From NCBI RefSeq assembly GCF_005870025.1, contig NZ_VATA01000003.1:1-64000 (forward strand): 64,000 nucleotides of DNA. Reading direction: 5' to 3'. The position numbers were made by a program, and so were the translations under genes. This stretch comes from Poseidonocella sp. HB161398 (GTDB lineage Bacteria; Pseudomonadota; Alphaproteobacteria; Rhodobacterales; Rhodobacteraceae). The notes beneath the pieces are model-generated. The model was not told the origin of the DNA, ran no database searches, and was given only the letters and a program-made list of their open reading frames with translations. Positions within the stretch are counted from its first letter, which is position 1, and each line of letters starts with the position of its first letter. Of this stretch, positions 52,364 to 61,964 are shown in pieces.

Positions 52364-53827
52364 ATGGGGTTTTTGCGCAGGATCGTGATCGGGCTGGTGC
52401 TGATGGCGCTGTCTCTCGGGGCGGTGTCCCTGGCGGTCTACAAGGTGGTGGGCGCGATCCGCATCGCGATGAGCGACAGCGCCCCGCCGCTGGCGCCGCG
52501 CGAGGTCGTGCGCAGCGTCAACACCGTCGTCTACGCCCCGGGCGAGCATCTGCCGGTGCTGACGGCCTATGGCGAGATCCAGGCGCGCCGCATGCTGGAG
52601 ATCCGCGCCACCGCCGCGGGCACGGTGGTGGAGCTGGCGCCGAATTTCGAGGATGGCGGCCGGGTCGCCGCGGACGAGCTGCTGGTGCGGGTCGATCCGG
52701 TCCCCGCCCAGGCGGAGCTTGACGTGGCGCGGGCGAACCTGTCGGAGGCCGAGGCCGATCTGCGCGACGCGGAGCGCAGCCTCGATCTGGCGCGCGAGGA
52801 TGTCGAGGCCGCGGGCGAGCAGTACGCGCTGCGGCGCAGGGCGCTGGACCGGCAGCAGGATCTGGTCTCGCGCGGGGTCGGCACCGCCGCGCTGGCCGAA
52901 GAGGCGGCGCTCAGCGCTTCTTCGGCGCGGCAGGCCGAGGTTTCCGCGCGCCAGGCGCAGGCCACGGCGGAAGCGCGGATCGACACCGCCCGCACCGTCC
53001 GCACCCGCGCCGCAATCGCCGTCTCGGAGGCCGAGCGCACCCTGGCGGAGACCGAGATCCGCGCCCGTTTCGCCGGCACGCTGAGCGGCGTGACCCTGGT
53101 CGAGGGCGGGCTGGTCAGCACCAACGAGATCCTCGCCCAGCTGGTCGATCCCGACGCGCTGGAGGTCGCCTTCCGCATCTCCACGGCGCAGCATGCGCGG
53201 CTTCTCGATGCCGAGGGGCGGCTGAGCGGCCTGCCGGTGACGGCGGTGCTCGACGTCGCCGGGCTGGAGCTGGAGGTTCCCGGGGTGATCGACCGCGAGA
53301 GCGCGATTGTCGGCGACGGCCAGACCGGGCGGCTGGTCTATGCGCGGCTCGACCGCGCCGCGGGGCTGCGCCCGGGCGATTTCGTCACCGTCAAGGTCGC
53401 CGAGCCGGTGCTCGAGCAGGTGGCCGAGCTGCCCTCGACCGCGCTGGGGCCGAACGGCATGGTGCTGGCGCTGTCGGAGGACGACCGGCTGGAGGAAGTC
53501 CCGGTGGAGCTCCTGCGCCGCCAGGAGAAGACCGTGCTGGTGCGCGGCGATCTCGAGGGGCGACGCGTCGTTGCCGAGCGCACGCCGCTTCTGGGCGCGG
53601 GGCTGAAGGTGCGCCCGGTCGCGCCGGAGCCCGCCGACGGCACGGCGGCCGAGGAGATCTCGGAGATGCTGGTGCTCGATCCCGCGCGCCGCGCGCGGCT
53701 CGTCGCCTTCGTCGAGGGCAGCGCGTCCATGCCGGGCGAGGTGAAGTCGCGGCTGCTCGGGCAGCTCGGCGCGGAAGAGGTCCCGGCGCGGATCGTCGAG
53801 CGGCTGGAAAGCCGCATGGGCAGCTGA
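52364..53827 (+). CDS. RND efflux periplasmic adaptor (membrane fusion protein)
   Basis: 487 residues from ATG 52364. One N-terminal membrane helix (residues 3-25), a barrel-sandwich lipoyl half-domain (LEIRATAAGTVVELAPNFEDGGRV), a long coiled coil (about 100-215), the second lipoyl half (IRARFAGTLSGVTLVEGGLV) and a beta-barrel domain. Beyond the usual end there is an extra acidic and helical C-terminal extension of about 55 residues (SEMLVLDPARRARLVAFVEG). It bridges the RND pump encoded next to an outer-membrane channel, which is not encoded in the window. Confidence 0.9.
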   Translation: MGFLRRIVIGLVLMALSLGAVSLAVYKVVGAIRIAMSDSAPPLAPREVVRSVNTVVYAPGEHLPVLTAYGEIQARRMLEIRATAAGTVVELAPNFEDGGRVAADELLVRVDPVPAQAELDVARANLSEAEADLRDAERSLDLAREDVEAAGEQYALRRRALDRQQDLVSRGVGTAALAEEAALSASSARQAEVSARQAQATAEARIDTARTVRTRAAIAVSEAERTLAETEIRARFAGTLSGVTLVEGGLVSTNEILAQLVDPDALEVAFRISTAQHARLLDAEGRLSGLPVTAVLDVAGLELEVPGVIDRESAIVGDGQTGRLVYARLDRAAGLRPGDFVTVKVAEPVLEQVAELPSTALGPNGMVLALSEDDRLEEVPVELLRRQEKTVLVRGDLEGRRVVAERTPLLGAGLKVRPVAPEPADGTAAEEISEMLVLDPARRARLVAFVEGSASMPGEVKSRLLGQLGAEEVPARIVERLESRMGS

Positions 53828-53837
53828 GGGCGCGCTG

Positions 53838-56800
53838 ATGGGGGGCATCCTGGGCTATTTCACCCGCCACGCCACGGCCGCGAACCTGCTTCTAGTGATC
53901 ATGGTGGTCTTCGGCATCGCCGCGCTGCCGCAGATGCGGGCGCAGTACTTTCCCGATGTCGTGGTCGACGAGATCGATGTCCGCATCCCCTGGGACGGTG
54001 CCGGGCCCGAGGATGTCGACCGCGCGGTGATCGAGCCGCTGCTGCCGGCGCTGATGGTCGTCGAGGGGCTTGCCACCAGCTCCAGCCGCGCCAGCGAGGG
54101 CGTGGCGCGGATCGAGCTGGAATTCGAGCCCGGCTGGGACATGGAGCGCGCGGTCTCCGACGTGCAGGCGGCGGTGGACGGCGTCACGACGCTGCCCGAG
54201 GATTCCGATCCGCCCGAGGTGACGCGCAGCGCCTGGCGCGACCGGGTGACGGACGTCGTGATCTCGGGGCCGGTCGGGGTCGACCAGCTGGCGCGCTTCG
54301 CCGACGAATTCACCCAGCGGCTCTTTGCCGAAGGGGTGACGCGCACGACGATCCGCGGCATTGCCGCGCCCGGCACGGTGGTCGAGGTCCGCACGATCGA
54401 CCTGATGCGCCATGACATCACCATGGCAGAGCTGGCGCAGGTGATCGGCGTGGCGGCCGACACCAATCCGGCCGGCGATGTCAGCGGCGCCAATGCCCGC
54501 GTGCGCACCGGCACCGAGCGGCGCGCCGCCGACCAGGTGGCCGAGGTGCCGATCAAGATCCTCGATGACGGCTCGGCACTGACCGTGGGCGATGTCGCCA
54601 CCGTCCGGCAGGAGGGGCTCGACCGCAACCGCAGCTATTTCACCGGCGTCCATCCGGCGCTGTCGATCCGGGTCGACCGCTCGCCCCAGGGCGACGCCAT
54701 CGGCATCCAGCGCCAGGTCGAGGCCGCCGCCGCCGAGATGAAGACCGGCCTGCCGCCGCAGATGCAGATCGACCTGATCCGCACCCGCGCCGACCAGATC
54801 ACCCAGCGGCTGGAGATCCTGATCACCAACGGCATCCAGGGGCTGGCGCTGGTTCTCGTGCTGCTCTTCCTCTTCCTCAATGCCCGCACCGCGCTCTGGG
54901 TCGCGGCGGGGATCCCGGTCTCGATGCTGACCGCGCTGGGGCTGATGTGGGCGGGCGGGCTGACGCTGAACATGATGTCGCTCTTCGGGCTGATCATCAC
55001 GCTCGGCATCGTCGTCGACGACGCGATCGTGGTGGGCGAGCATGCCGACTACCGCTACCGCCATCTGGGCGAGGGGCCCTACGGATCGGCCGAGCGGGCG
55101 GCGCGGCGGATGTTCCTGCCGGTGCTCTCGGCGACGCTGACCACGGTGATCGCCTTCTTCGGGCTGACCTCGATCGGCGGCCGCTTCGGCGAGATGATCG
55201 GCGACATCCCCTTCACCGTGATCGCGGTGCTGCTGGCCTCCCTGGCCGAGTGTTTCCTGATCCTGCCGAGCCACATGGCGCATGCGCTGCACGCGCAGGA
55301 GGGCGGGCGCATCCCGTGGTACGACAAGCCCTCGCATTACGTGAACAAGGGATTCGACCGGCTGCGCGACGGCGCCTTCCGCCGTTTCGTCGCGCTGGTG
55401 CTGCGCGCGCGCTACGTGGTGGTCTCGGGGGCGCTTCTGCTCCTGGCGCTGCAGGTCGTGCCGCTGATCACCGGCGAGCTGCGCTGGCGCTTCTTCTCGC
55501 CGCCCGAGCAGTCCTCGGTCTCGGGCAATTTCGCGATGATGCCGCTGGCCACGCGCGAGGACACCATGGCCCAGATGCGCGAGCTGCAGCGCGCCGCGGA
55601 CAAGGTCGGCGCCGATCTGGAGGCGGAATACGGGATCAACCCGGTGACCTACGTGATCACCGAAACGGGCGGCAATACCGGCCGCGGGCTTGCCGGGACC
55701 GAGAATACCGATGCCGACCTCCTGGGCTCGATCGCGATCGAGCTGGTCGACCGCGACGCGCGGCCCTTCGATGCCTCGGTCTTCGTCTCGCGGCTGCAGG
55801 AAGAGGCGCGGCAGCTGCCCCTGGCCGAGACGGTCAGCTTCCGCTCCTGGCGCTATGGCGGCGATGACGACAATCTCGACGTCCAGCTCTACGGCGCCGA
55901 TCTGCGCCAGCTGAAGATCGCCGCGGAGGCGCTGAAGGCGCGGCTGGCGGAGTATCCCGAGATCAGCTCGATCCAGGACAACCTGCCCTTCGACAAGGAC
56001 CAGTTCGTGCTCGACCTGACCTCGAAGGGGCAGGCGCTCGGCTTCACCACCGAGGAGCTGGGGCGGGTCCTGCGCAACCGGCTGAACGGGATCGAGGCGG
56101 CGACCTATCCGGCGGGGCTGCGCACCGGCACGATCCGGGTGGAGCTGCCCGACGCTGAGCGCGGCGCCGACTTCCTGGAATCGATGATGCTGAAGGCGGG
56201 CTCGGGCCAGTACGTGCCCCTGACCGACCTGGTGACGGTGCAGCGCGAGAGCGGCTTCGGCACGATCCGGCGCGAGGACGGGCTGGCGGTGCTGTCGGTC
56301 ACCGGCAACCTCTCGGACGACGATCCGGCGCGGGCCTCGGTGATCGAGGCAGCGCTGCGCGACGAGATCCTGCCGGCCTTCGCCGGGAGCATGCAGGTCA
56401 ATTACCGCTTCGCCGGCATGGCGGCGGACGAGGCGCGCTTCCTTGACGATGCCGAGACCGGATTCATTCTCTGCCTCCTCGGCATCTACCTGGTTCTGGC
56501 CTGGATCTTCGCCAGCTGGACGCGGCCGCTGGTCATCATGTCGATCATCCCCTTCGGCCTGGTCGGCGCCTTCTGGGGGCACCGGCTGTGGGACATGTCG
56601 GTGTCGATGTTCTCGGTGATCGGGCTGATCGGCATGACCGGGATCATCATCAACGACTCCATCGTGCTGATCTCCTCGATCGACGAGCGGGCGCGCTCGC
56701 GCGGGCTGGTCCCGGCGATTCTGGACGGCACGGCGGAGCGGCTGCGCCCGGTGCTGCTGACCACGCTGACCACGGTGCTGGGGCTGGCGCCCTTGATGTA

Positions 56801-57203
56801 CGAAAGCTCGCGGGCGGCCGAGTTCCTTAAGCCCACGGTCATCACCCTGGTCTACGGTCTGGGCTTCGGGATGCTGCTGGTGCTGCTTCTCGTGCCGGCG
56901 CTCCTGGCGATCGGGCAGGATCTGCGCCAGGCGATGGCCAGCCAGCGCAGGGCGCTCGACCGCCGCTCGGGACCGGGGCGGCCGGTCGCGGCGGTCTACG
57001 GGCTCTTGGCAGCGGGCTGGTTCTGGGCGACGCTGGGACAGCGGATGCTCGAGGGCGCCTCGCCGGTGATGGCGGCGCTCGGGGCCGGGCAGGGGCTGGG
57101 CGCCACCTATGGCGTCTTCGCCCTCGGCGCGGTGGCGATCGGGCTTGCGGTGCTCGCGGTTTCGGCGCTGGTCCTGGCGCTGGCGCGGCGCCGTCCGGCC
57201 TGA
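53838..57203 (+). CDS. RND-family efflux pump, inner-membrane permease
   Basis: 1121 residues, 10 bp after the adaptor. Standard RND layout has two large periplasmic loops and the proton-relay Asp pair in the fourth membrane segment (LIITLGIVVDDAIVVGEHADY). After the usual twelfth segment (VYGLGFGMLLVLLLVPALLA) the protein continues for about 90 residues with two more predicted membrane helices, making the end longer than AcrB-type pumps. It exports toxic compounds or envelope components with proton motive force. Substrates unknown. Confidence 0.93.
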   Translation: MGGILGYFTRHATAANLLLVIMVVFGIAALPQMRAQYFPDVVVDEIDVRIPWDGAGPEDVDRAVIEPLLPALMVVEGLATSSSRASEGVARIELEFEPGWDMERAVSDVQAAVDGVTTLPEDSDPPEVTRSAWRDRVTDVVISGPVGVDQLARFADEFTQRLFAEGVTRTTIRGIAAPGTVVEVRTIDLMRHDITMAELAQVIGVAADTNPAGDVSGANARVRTGTERRAADQVAEVPIKILDDGSALTVGDVATVRQEGLDRNRSYFTGVHPALSIRVDRSPQGDAIGIQRQVEAAAAEMKTGLPPQMQIDLIRTRADQITQRLEILITNGIQGLALVLVLLFLFLNARTALWVAAGIPVSMLTALGLMWAGGLTLNMMSLFGLIITLGIVVDDAIVVGEHADYRYRHLGEGPYGSAERAARRMFLPVLSATLTTVIAFFGLTSIGGRFGEMIGDIPFTVIAVLLASLAECFLILPSHMAHALHAQEGGRIPWYDKPSHYVNKGFDRLRDGAFRRFVALVLRARYVVVSGALLLLALQVVPLITGELRWRFFSPPEQSSVSGNFAMMPLATREDTMAQMRELQRAADKVGADLEAEYGINPVTYVITETGGNTGRGLAGTENTDADLLGSIAIELVDRDARPFDASVFVSRLQEEARQLPLAETVSFRSWRYGGDDDNLDVQLYGADLRQLKIAAEALKARLAEYPEISSIQDNLPFDKDQFVLDLTSKGQALGFTTEELGRVLRNRLNGIEAATYPAGLRTGTIRVELPDAERGADFLESMMLKAGSGQYVPLTDLVTVQRESGFGTIRREDGLAVLSVTGNLSDDDPARASVIEAALRDEILPAFAGSMQVNYRFAGMAADEARFLDDAETGFILCLLGIYLVLAWIFASWTRPLVIMSIIPFGLVGAFWGHRLWDMSVSMFSVIGLIGMTGIIINDSIVLISSIDERARSRGLVPAILDGTAERLRPVLLTTLTTVLGLAPLMYESSRAAEFLKPTVITLVYGLGFGMLLVLLLVPALLAIGQDLRQAMASQRRALDRRSGPGRPVAAVYGLLAAGWFWATLGQRMLEGASPVMAALGAGQGLGATYGVFALGAVAIGLAVLAVSALVLALARRRPA

Positions 57204-57218
57204 GGCGCGGCTCTGCCC

Positions 57219-57242
57219 GCAGCCTGCCGAACGGGCAGCTGC
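57219..57242 (+). terminator. Hairpin after the RND pump gene
   Basis: GCAGC-CTGCC-GAAC-GGGCAG-CTGC folds into a long near-perfect stem 15 nt past the stop. No T-run. It probably ends the adaptor-pump operon before the DUF1194 gene, which has its own strong ribosome-binding site. Confidence 0.45.
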
Positions 57243-57375
57243 GGCGCCAGCGGCGCGCGCTTGGGCAGCCGGCGGAGCGGCACGCTCACTTCTGCGTGCA
57301 GCCCCGCAAGCATGTTGGCCGGTCCGGATCTTGCCCGGATCATGGTCCGGCGAAGCAGAGAGAGGAGGCGCGACA

Positions 57376-58107
57376 ATGCGGCTTGCACCGATGCTGCCAT
57401 GGCTGGGGCTGCTCCTGGGGGCGCTCTGCGCCTTGCCCGCAGCGGCGCAGGACGTGGAACTGGAGCTGGTGCTCCTCGCCGATGCCTCCGGCTCCATCGA
57501 CCAGTCCGAAACCCAGTTCCAGCGCCAGGGCTATGCCAGCGCGATCACCTCCGACGAGGTGCTCGACGCGATCGGCAAGACGGCCTATGGCGTGATCGCG
57601 GTAACCTATGTCGAATGGGCCAGCGCCGGAGAGGAGGACGTGGTCGTCCCCTGGATGCTGGTCGACGGGCCCGACAGCGCCGCGCGCTTCGCGGCCGCGC
57701 TTCTCGAGCCGCCGCGCCGCGCCTACGGGCGCAACGCCATCGGCTCGGCTCTGCTGACCGGCATGCGGCTGATCGAGGAGAACGAGTTCGACGGCTGGCG
57801 CAAGGTGATCGACTTCTCGGGCGACAGCGCGAACAGCTGGAACGGCCCGCCGGTCGACAGCGCCCGCGCCGAGGTTCTGGCGGCGGGGATCACGATCAAC
57901 GGGCTGGCCATCCTCTGCCGCAGCTGCAACGGCCGCCCGGCCAGCAGCGACCTGGCCGAGCAGTACCGCGACCGCATCATCGGCGGCCCGGGCGCCTTCG
58001 TCGTCGCCGCCGAGAGCCGCGAGACCTTCGCCATGGCGGTGCGCCGCAAGCTGATCCTGGAAATCGGCGGCATCCATGGCGGCCCGACCTTCGCGCTGGA
58101 AGACTGA
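57376..58107 (+). CDS. Secreted DUF1194 (von Willebrand A-like) protein
   Basis: 243 residues from ATG 57376, with GAGAGGAGG upstream and a signal peptide ending LPAAAQ. The mature protein begins ELELVLLADASGSIDQSE, which is the MIDAS metal-site motif DxSxS of vWA domains. It continues with GRNAIGSALLTGM (the third-loop Thr region) and DFSGDSANSWNGPPVDSAR. Length fits DUF1194, a periplasmic or secreted family of unknown role. It follows the RND operon on the same strand. Confidence 0.9.
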   Translation: MRLAPMLPWLGLLLGALCALPAAAQDVELELVLLADASGSIDQSETQFQRQGYASAITSDEVLDAIGKTAYGVIAVTYVEWASAGEEDVVVPWMLVDGPDSAARFAAALLEPPRRAYGRNAIGSALLTGMRLIEENEFDGWRKVIDFSGDSANSWNGPPVDSARAEVLAAGITINGLAILCRSCNGRPASSDLAEQYRDRIIGGPGAFVVAAESRETFAMAVRRKLILEIGGIHGGPTFALED

Positions 58108-58998
58108 ACGCGGCGGACCCGGGCGGTCCCTGCGCTCGCGCATCCGGCTCGAAGGCAGGGCAGACCGGGCGGACCCGCTGCACTGTCTCCTCCTTTTCGC
58201 CAGGCCAAGAGCTGCCGAACTGCGTTCCTGCGAGTTCGAGCCTTGCGGGGTCGCGGACGAGGCCGCGCCGTCCCGGTGCGTCGTCGAGCTGCCGAGCCCG
58301 GCCGGTTGGGCCCGGCCGGGCGTTCGCGAAGCCCCCGCGGCTTCATGGCCGTCGCGCAGGGGCCGCTTCTGATCTGTGCGACCGCTGCCTGTCCGCCTCC
58401 CATTGAGCCATGCCAGCATGTGCCGCTGGGCCCTGCTGCACGGGCTGTTCTGTCCCGCCCGGTGACGGTGCCAGCCCGCTCCGGGCGGACCGGGGCCGCT
58501 TGGGAGGTGGCGAGCTTTGCTCTGCCAGGATCTTGCCCCGGGCCAGCAGTGCGGCTGCGTCCGGTCACGTCGCGTCCGCTCTCGGACTTGACCGTCCGGG
58601 CGCGGCACCCCGGCGGCGGATGACGGCCCGGTGCCCTGCGGTGCCGCCTCCCGTCTGGCGACCGGATCGGACGGCTCCGCGTTCGGTCGCTTGCCAGGGA
58701 GGCCTTCGGCTTTCCTCCGCGCGAACACGCGCAATCCGGGAACAAGGCGGTCCTTGCCTCTGTGCCAGATCGGCGTGTTTCCTGCCGGGATCAGCAGCGC
58801 CGAGGCGGGCCACGGGACCCGGCCTGACCGGCCCCGGCGTTTCGTCGCTCTGGCGCAGTGATGCTCCTGTGGCACGACGTCTGGCAGGCCCGCGTGGCGG
58901 TGATGTCTCCGCTCTGCGCATGGGCGGCCTGTCCGTCGGCGGAGGCGCATCCGGACCCGCCGCAAGAAGGGTCCGGGACCGCTGGGCGGCGCCGGGGC
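58108..58998. other. About 0.9 kb without a recognisable gene
   Basis: Open frames on both strands are compositional only: no ribosome-binding sites, no motifs, and mixed third positions unlike the flanking genes. No transposase pattern could be matched, in contrast to the 36-39 kb region. It may be degraded foreign DNA or a long spacer. Confidence 0.5.
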
Positions 58999-59694
58999 TC
59001 AGACCAGGCGCGGGGTCTCGGCGATGCGGCCCTGGTCTAGGCGGATCGTCCGGTCCATCCGGGCCGCGAGCTCGGGATTGTGGGTCGCGATCAGCGCGGC
59101 GGTGTCGGATTCGCGCACCACGCGCAGCATCACCTCGAAGACCTGGTCGGCCGTCTCGGGGTCGAGATTGCCGGTCGGCTCGTCCGCCAGCAGCAGGCTC
59201 GGACGGTTGGCGAGCGCGCGGGCCAGCGCCACGCGCTGCTGCTCGCCGCCCGAAAGCTGGGAGGGACGGTGGTCGCGGCGGTGGCTCAGCCCGACCTCGG
59301 CCAACAGCGCCTCGGCACGGGTCATCGCCGCGTCGCGGGACTGGCCCTCGGCCATCTGCGGCAGGGCGACATTCTCGGCGGCGGTGAATTCCGGCAGCAG
59401 GTGGTGGAACTGGTAGACGAAGCCGATCTCCGAACGCCGCGCGGCGGTGCGCTGCCGCTCGGTGCGGCCGTTCATCGCCACCCAGCCGAGCCAGACCTCG
59501 CCCGCATCGGGACGGTCGAGCAGCCCGGCGATATGCAGGAGCGTCGACTTCCCCGCCCCGGAGGGCGCCATCAGCGCCACCATCTCGCCCGCGTCCACGC
59601 TCAGCGAGGCGGCGTCGAGCACCTTGACCTCGCGCGGGGTTCCCGGCGCGTAGACGCGCGAGACGTTTTCGAGCTTCAGGACCTGGTCATTCAT
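58999..59694 (-). CDS. lolD: Lipoprotein-releasing system ATP-binding protein LolD
   Basis: 231 residues from ATG 59694, overlapping lolC by 8 bp. It has Walker A APSGAGKSTLLHI, signature LSGGEQQRVALARALA, Walker B LLLADEPTGNLD and the H-loop ATHNPE. The FVYQFHHLLPEFTAAENV segment is characteristic of LolD. With LolC/E it extracts lipoproteins from the inner membrane for transfer to LolA. The overlap indicates translational coupling with the permease. Confidence 0.95.
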   Translation of the reverse strand: MNDQVLKLENVSRVYAPGTPREVKVLDAASLSVDAGEMVALMAPSGAGKSTLLHIAGLLDRPDAGEVWLGWVAMNGRTERQRTAARRSEIGFVYQFHHLLPEFTAAENVALPQMAEGQSRDAAMTRAEALLAEVGLSHRRDHRPSQLSGGEQQRVALARALANRPSLLLADEPTGNLDPETADQVFEVMLRVVRESDTAALIATHNPELAARMDRTIRLDQGRIAETPRLV

Positions 59695-60964
59695 AGCGCA
59701 GCGCATCCACGGGGTTCATCCGCGCCGCGCGGCGGGCGGGAAAGATGGTGACGACGAAGGACATGCCCAGCGACAGCGCGACCGCCGAGAGCACGTCCCC
59801 GGCCTGCAGCTTGGCGGGCAGGTGGTAGATGCCGCGGATCGACGGATCCCAGACGCCGCCGCCCGAAAGCGCGTTCACCGCCGCGAAGATCGGGTCGATA
59901 TAGATCGCGAAGAGGCAGCCCAGAACCACGCCCATCAGCGTCCCGGCAATGCCGGTGGCGGCGCCGCAGAGGAAGAAGATGCGCAGCACCGCGCCCTCGG
60001 TCAGGCCGAGGGTGCGCAGGATGCCGATGTCGCGGCCCTTGTTCTTCACCAGCATGATCAGCCCCGAGACGATGTTCATCGTCGCGATCAGCACCAGCAC
60101 CGAGAGGATGACGAACATCACGTTGTCCTCGACGGTCAGCGCGCGCAGGAAGGCGCCGGAGGCGTCGCGCCAGGTATAGAGCACCTCGTCCTCGCCGAGC
60201 TGGGCGGCGATCTGCGGGATCAGCCGGTCGACATGCTCGGGATCGGAGACCATGACCTCGATCCGGTCGGCGACGCCCTCGCGGTTGAAATAGGACTGCG
60301 CCTCGGCGAAGGGCATGTAGACCCGCACCTGGTCGATGTCGTAGCGCCCGGCCGAGAAGATGTAGGCGATCTCGTAGCTGGCGGTGCGCGGCGAGGTGCC
60401 GAACGGGGTCTTGGCGCCGTCGGGCGAGATCAGCTTGACCCGGTCGCCCACCGTCGCGCCGAGCGTGCGCGCCACGCCCGAGCCGATGGCGATGCCCTCG
60501 CCGAAGCGGCCGAGATCGCCATAGCCGGTGGCCGGGTCGATCACCCTGGGCAGGCTGTCGAGATCGTCGCGGGTGATGCCGGTGACCTGCACCCCGGCGG
60601 CGCGGCCCTGGAAGCTGGCCATCACCTGGCCGGTCACGACCGGCGCGGCCGAGGTGACGCCGGGCACGGCGCGGATCTTCTCCGCCAGCGCCTCGTAGCC
60701 CTCGAGCGTGTCGGAGGAATTGCCGTTGTCGTCGTAGCGGGCGAGCCCGTAGACGGTGACATGGGGGTTGGCGCCGAGGATCGTGTCGACGAATTCGGCG
60801 CGGAAGCCCGCGCGCACCGACAGCGTGGCGATCAGCGCGAAGACGGCGAGGGTGATGCCGACCAGGCTGATCCAGGTCATCACGCTGACCCCGCCCTCGG
60901 CGCGTTTCGCGCGCAGGTAGCGCCAGGCGATCATCCGCTCGGGGGCGGAAAACGGGAATGTCAT
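59687..60964 (-). CDS. lolC: Lipoprotein-releasing ABC transporter permease LolC/LolE
   Basis: 425 residues, with an N-terminal membrane helix, a large periplasmic domain (about 50-260) and three C-terminal FtsX-type helices. Key blocks are PEQ/AERMIAWRYLRAKRAEGGVSVMTW at the start and GLIMLVKNKGRDIGILRTLGLTEGAVLRIF near 310. Alphaproteobacteria typically use a single permease gene as a homodimer in place of the LolC-LolE pair. Upstream of lolD in a two-gene operon. Confidence 0.95.
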   Translation of the reverse strand: MTFPFSAPERMIAWRYLRAKRAEGGVSVMTWISLVGITLAVFALIATLSVRAGFRAEFVDTILGANPHVTVYGLARYDDNGNSSDTLEGYEALAEKIRAVPGVTSAAPVVTGQVMASFQGRAAGVQVTGITRDDLDSLPRVIDPATGYGDLGRFGEGIAIGSGVARTLGATVGDRVKLISPDGAKTPFGTSPRTASYEIAYIFSAGRYDIDQVRVYMPFAEAQSYFNREGVADRIEVMVSDPEHVDRLIPQIAAQLGEDEVLYTWRDASGAFLRALTVEDNVMFVILSVLVLIATMNIVSGLIMLVKNKGRDIGILRTLGLTEGAVLRIFFLCGAATGIAGTLMGVVLGCLFAIYIDPIFAAVNALSGGGVWDPSIRGIYHLPAKLQAGDVLSAVALSLGMSFVVTIFPARRAARMNPVDALRYE

Positions 60965-61060
60965 GCTGCAGGGGCTCCGGCGGTTCTCGGGCGGAACCTG
61001 TGCCAGGACCGCCCGGAGGTCAAGGTGCGCGCCCCGGGGACCGGGACGGCCGGGCGGGGA

Positions 61061-61849
61061 TCAGCCGGCCGGGCAGCCGAGCGTTTCGGCGGCGCCGTTC
61101 TGTCCCAGCACGGTGATGCGCAGCTTCGAGCGGTCGAGCGCGAAGGGCGCGGCCTCCGGCGGGACCAGGTCGGCGGTGGCGATCAGCCGGTCGCCCTGGC
61201 GCGAGACCTTGGGTTCGGAGACCCAGACCTCGCCGCCCGGCAGCTCCATCACCGCGACTTCGGAGCCGCCCTGCGGCGCCAGCGCCAGCGACGCGGTGAC
61301 GCGCAGCCCGTCGCGGATCGGCGCGACCTCGCAGCTGGCCTTCTTGATCCGGGCGGGATCGGGCTGGGCGGCGAAGGCCTTGCGGATCACCTCGGGCTCG
61401 GATTCGCGCGCCTCGGCATAGCTCTCGTTCACCGCGACGCAGATGTCGCGGCACAGGCCCAGCTCGGCCTGGCCCGCGATGGTGACGGGCCTGGCGGGAT
61501 CGGCGGGGACCAGCTCCACCGGCAGGACGACCTCGCCGGAATAGCCCAGCGTCCGCTGGCCGTAGCTGTCGAAGATCTCGGGGCGGGGCCAGTGCAGCCG
61601 CACCGCCTTGAGATTGTCCGACCCGCTCCAGTCGAAGCGCGGCGGCACGCCGACATCGCCGGGGCTGCGCCAGTAGGTGCGCCAGCCCTCGGCCACGCGG
61701 ATGCGCAGCCCGGCCACCACGGTGCCGTCGGGCTTCACCCAGCCGTCGACGACATCGACATGGACCAGGTCATTGTGATCGGCCGCCGCGGGAAGGGCGG
61801 CGAGGCAGGCCCAGAGGGCGAGGCTGAGGCGGGCAAGGCAGGCTTTCAT
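61061..61849 (-). CDS. Periplasmic DsbD-alpha-like (thiol:disulfide interchange) protein
   Basis: 262 residues with signal peptide ending PAAADH. The family resembles the N-terminal, immunoglobulin-like domain of DsbD (GWRTYWRSPGDVGVPPRFDWSGS; DSYGQRTLGYSGEVVLPVEL). A CRDICV motif gives one CxxxC pair in place of the classical CXXC, plus two further Cys (SCEVAP; LGCPAG). There is no membrane transducer domain. It may receive electrons from another membrane protein or fold a specific substrate. Confidence 0.75.
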   Translation of the reverse strand: MKACLARLSLALWACLAALPAAADHNDLVHVDVVDGWVKPDGTVVAGLRIRVAEGWRTYWRSPGDVGVPPRFDWSGSDNLKAVRLHWPRPEIFDSYGQRTLGYSGEVVLPVELVPADPARPVTIAGQAELGLCRDICVAVNESYAEARESEPEVIRKAFAAQPDPARIKKASCEVAPIRDGLRVTASLALAPQGGSEVAVMELPGGEVWVSEPKVSRQGDRLIATADLVPPEAAPFALDRSKLRITVLGQNGAAETLGCPAG

Positions 61850-61964
61850 GGATAGCGTGATTACCAGATCGCCGGGCCGGAAAAAGTCACATTGCGGTTA
61901 GCCATGTGTCAGTTGCGGCACGGCCGCACTTGATGATTGCCCGAGGGGCTGCCAATTTGGACGT

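Noticed and set aside
53892-57497. Minus-strand frame of 1201 codons opposite the RND pump
   Set aside because: Antisense shadow produced by high G+C; composition rich in Arg, His, Asp and Gly, with no family features.
58190-58260. tRNA-like GTTCGAG segment
   Set aside because: GAGTTCGAGCC resembles a T-loop, but no acceptor, D or anticodon arms could be folded around it.
58410-59387. 325-codon plus-strand frame before and across lolD
   Set aside because: The second half is the antisense of lolD. The first half is low-complexity Arg/Pro/Ala sequence with no start signal.
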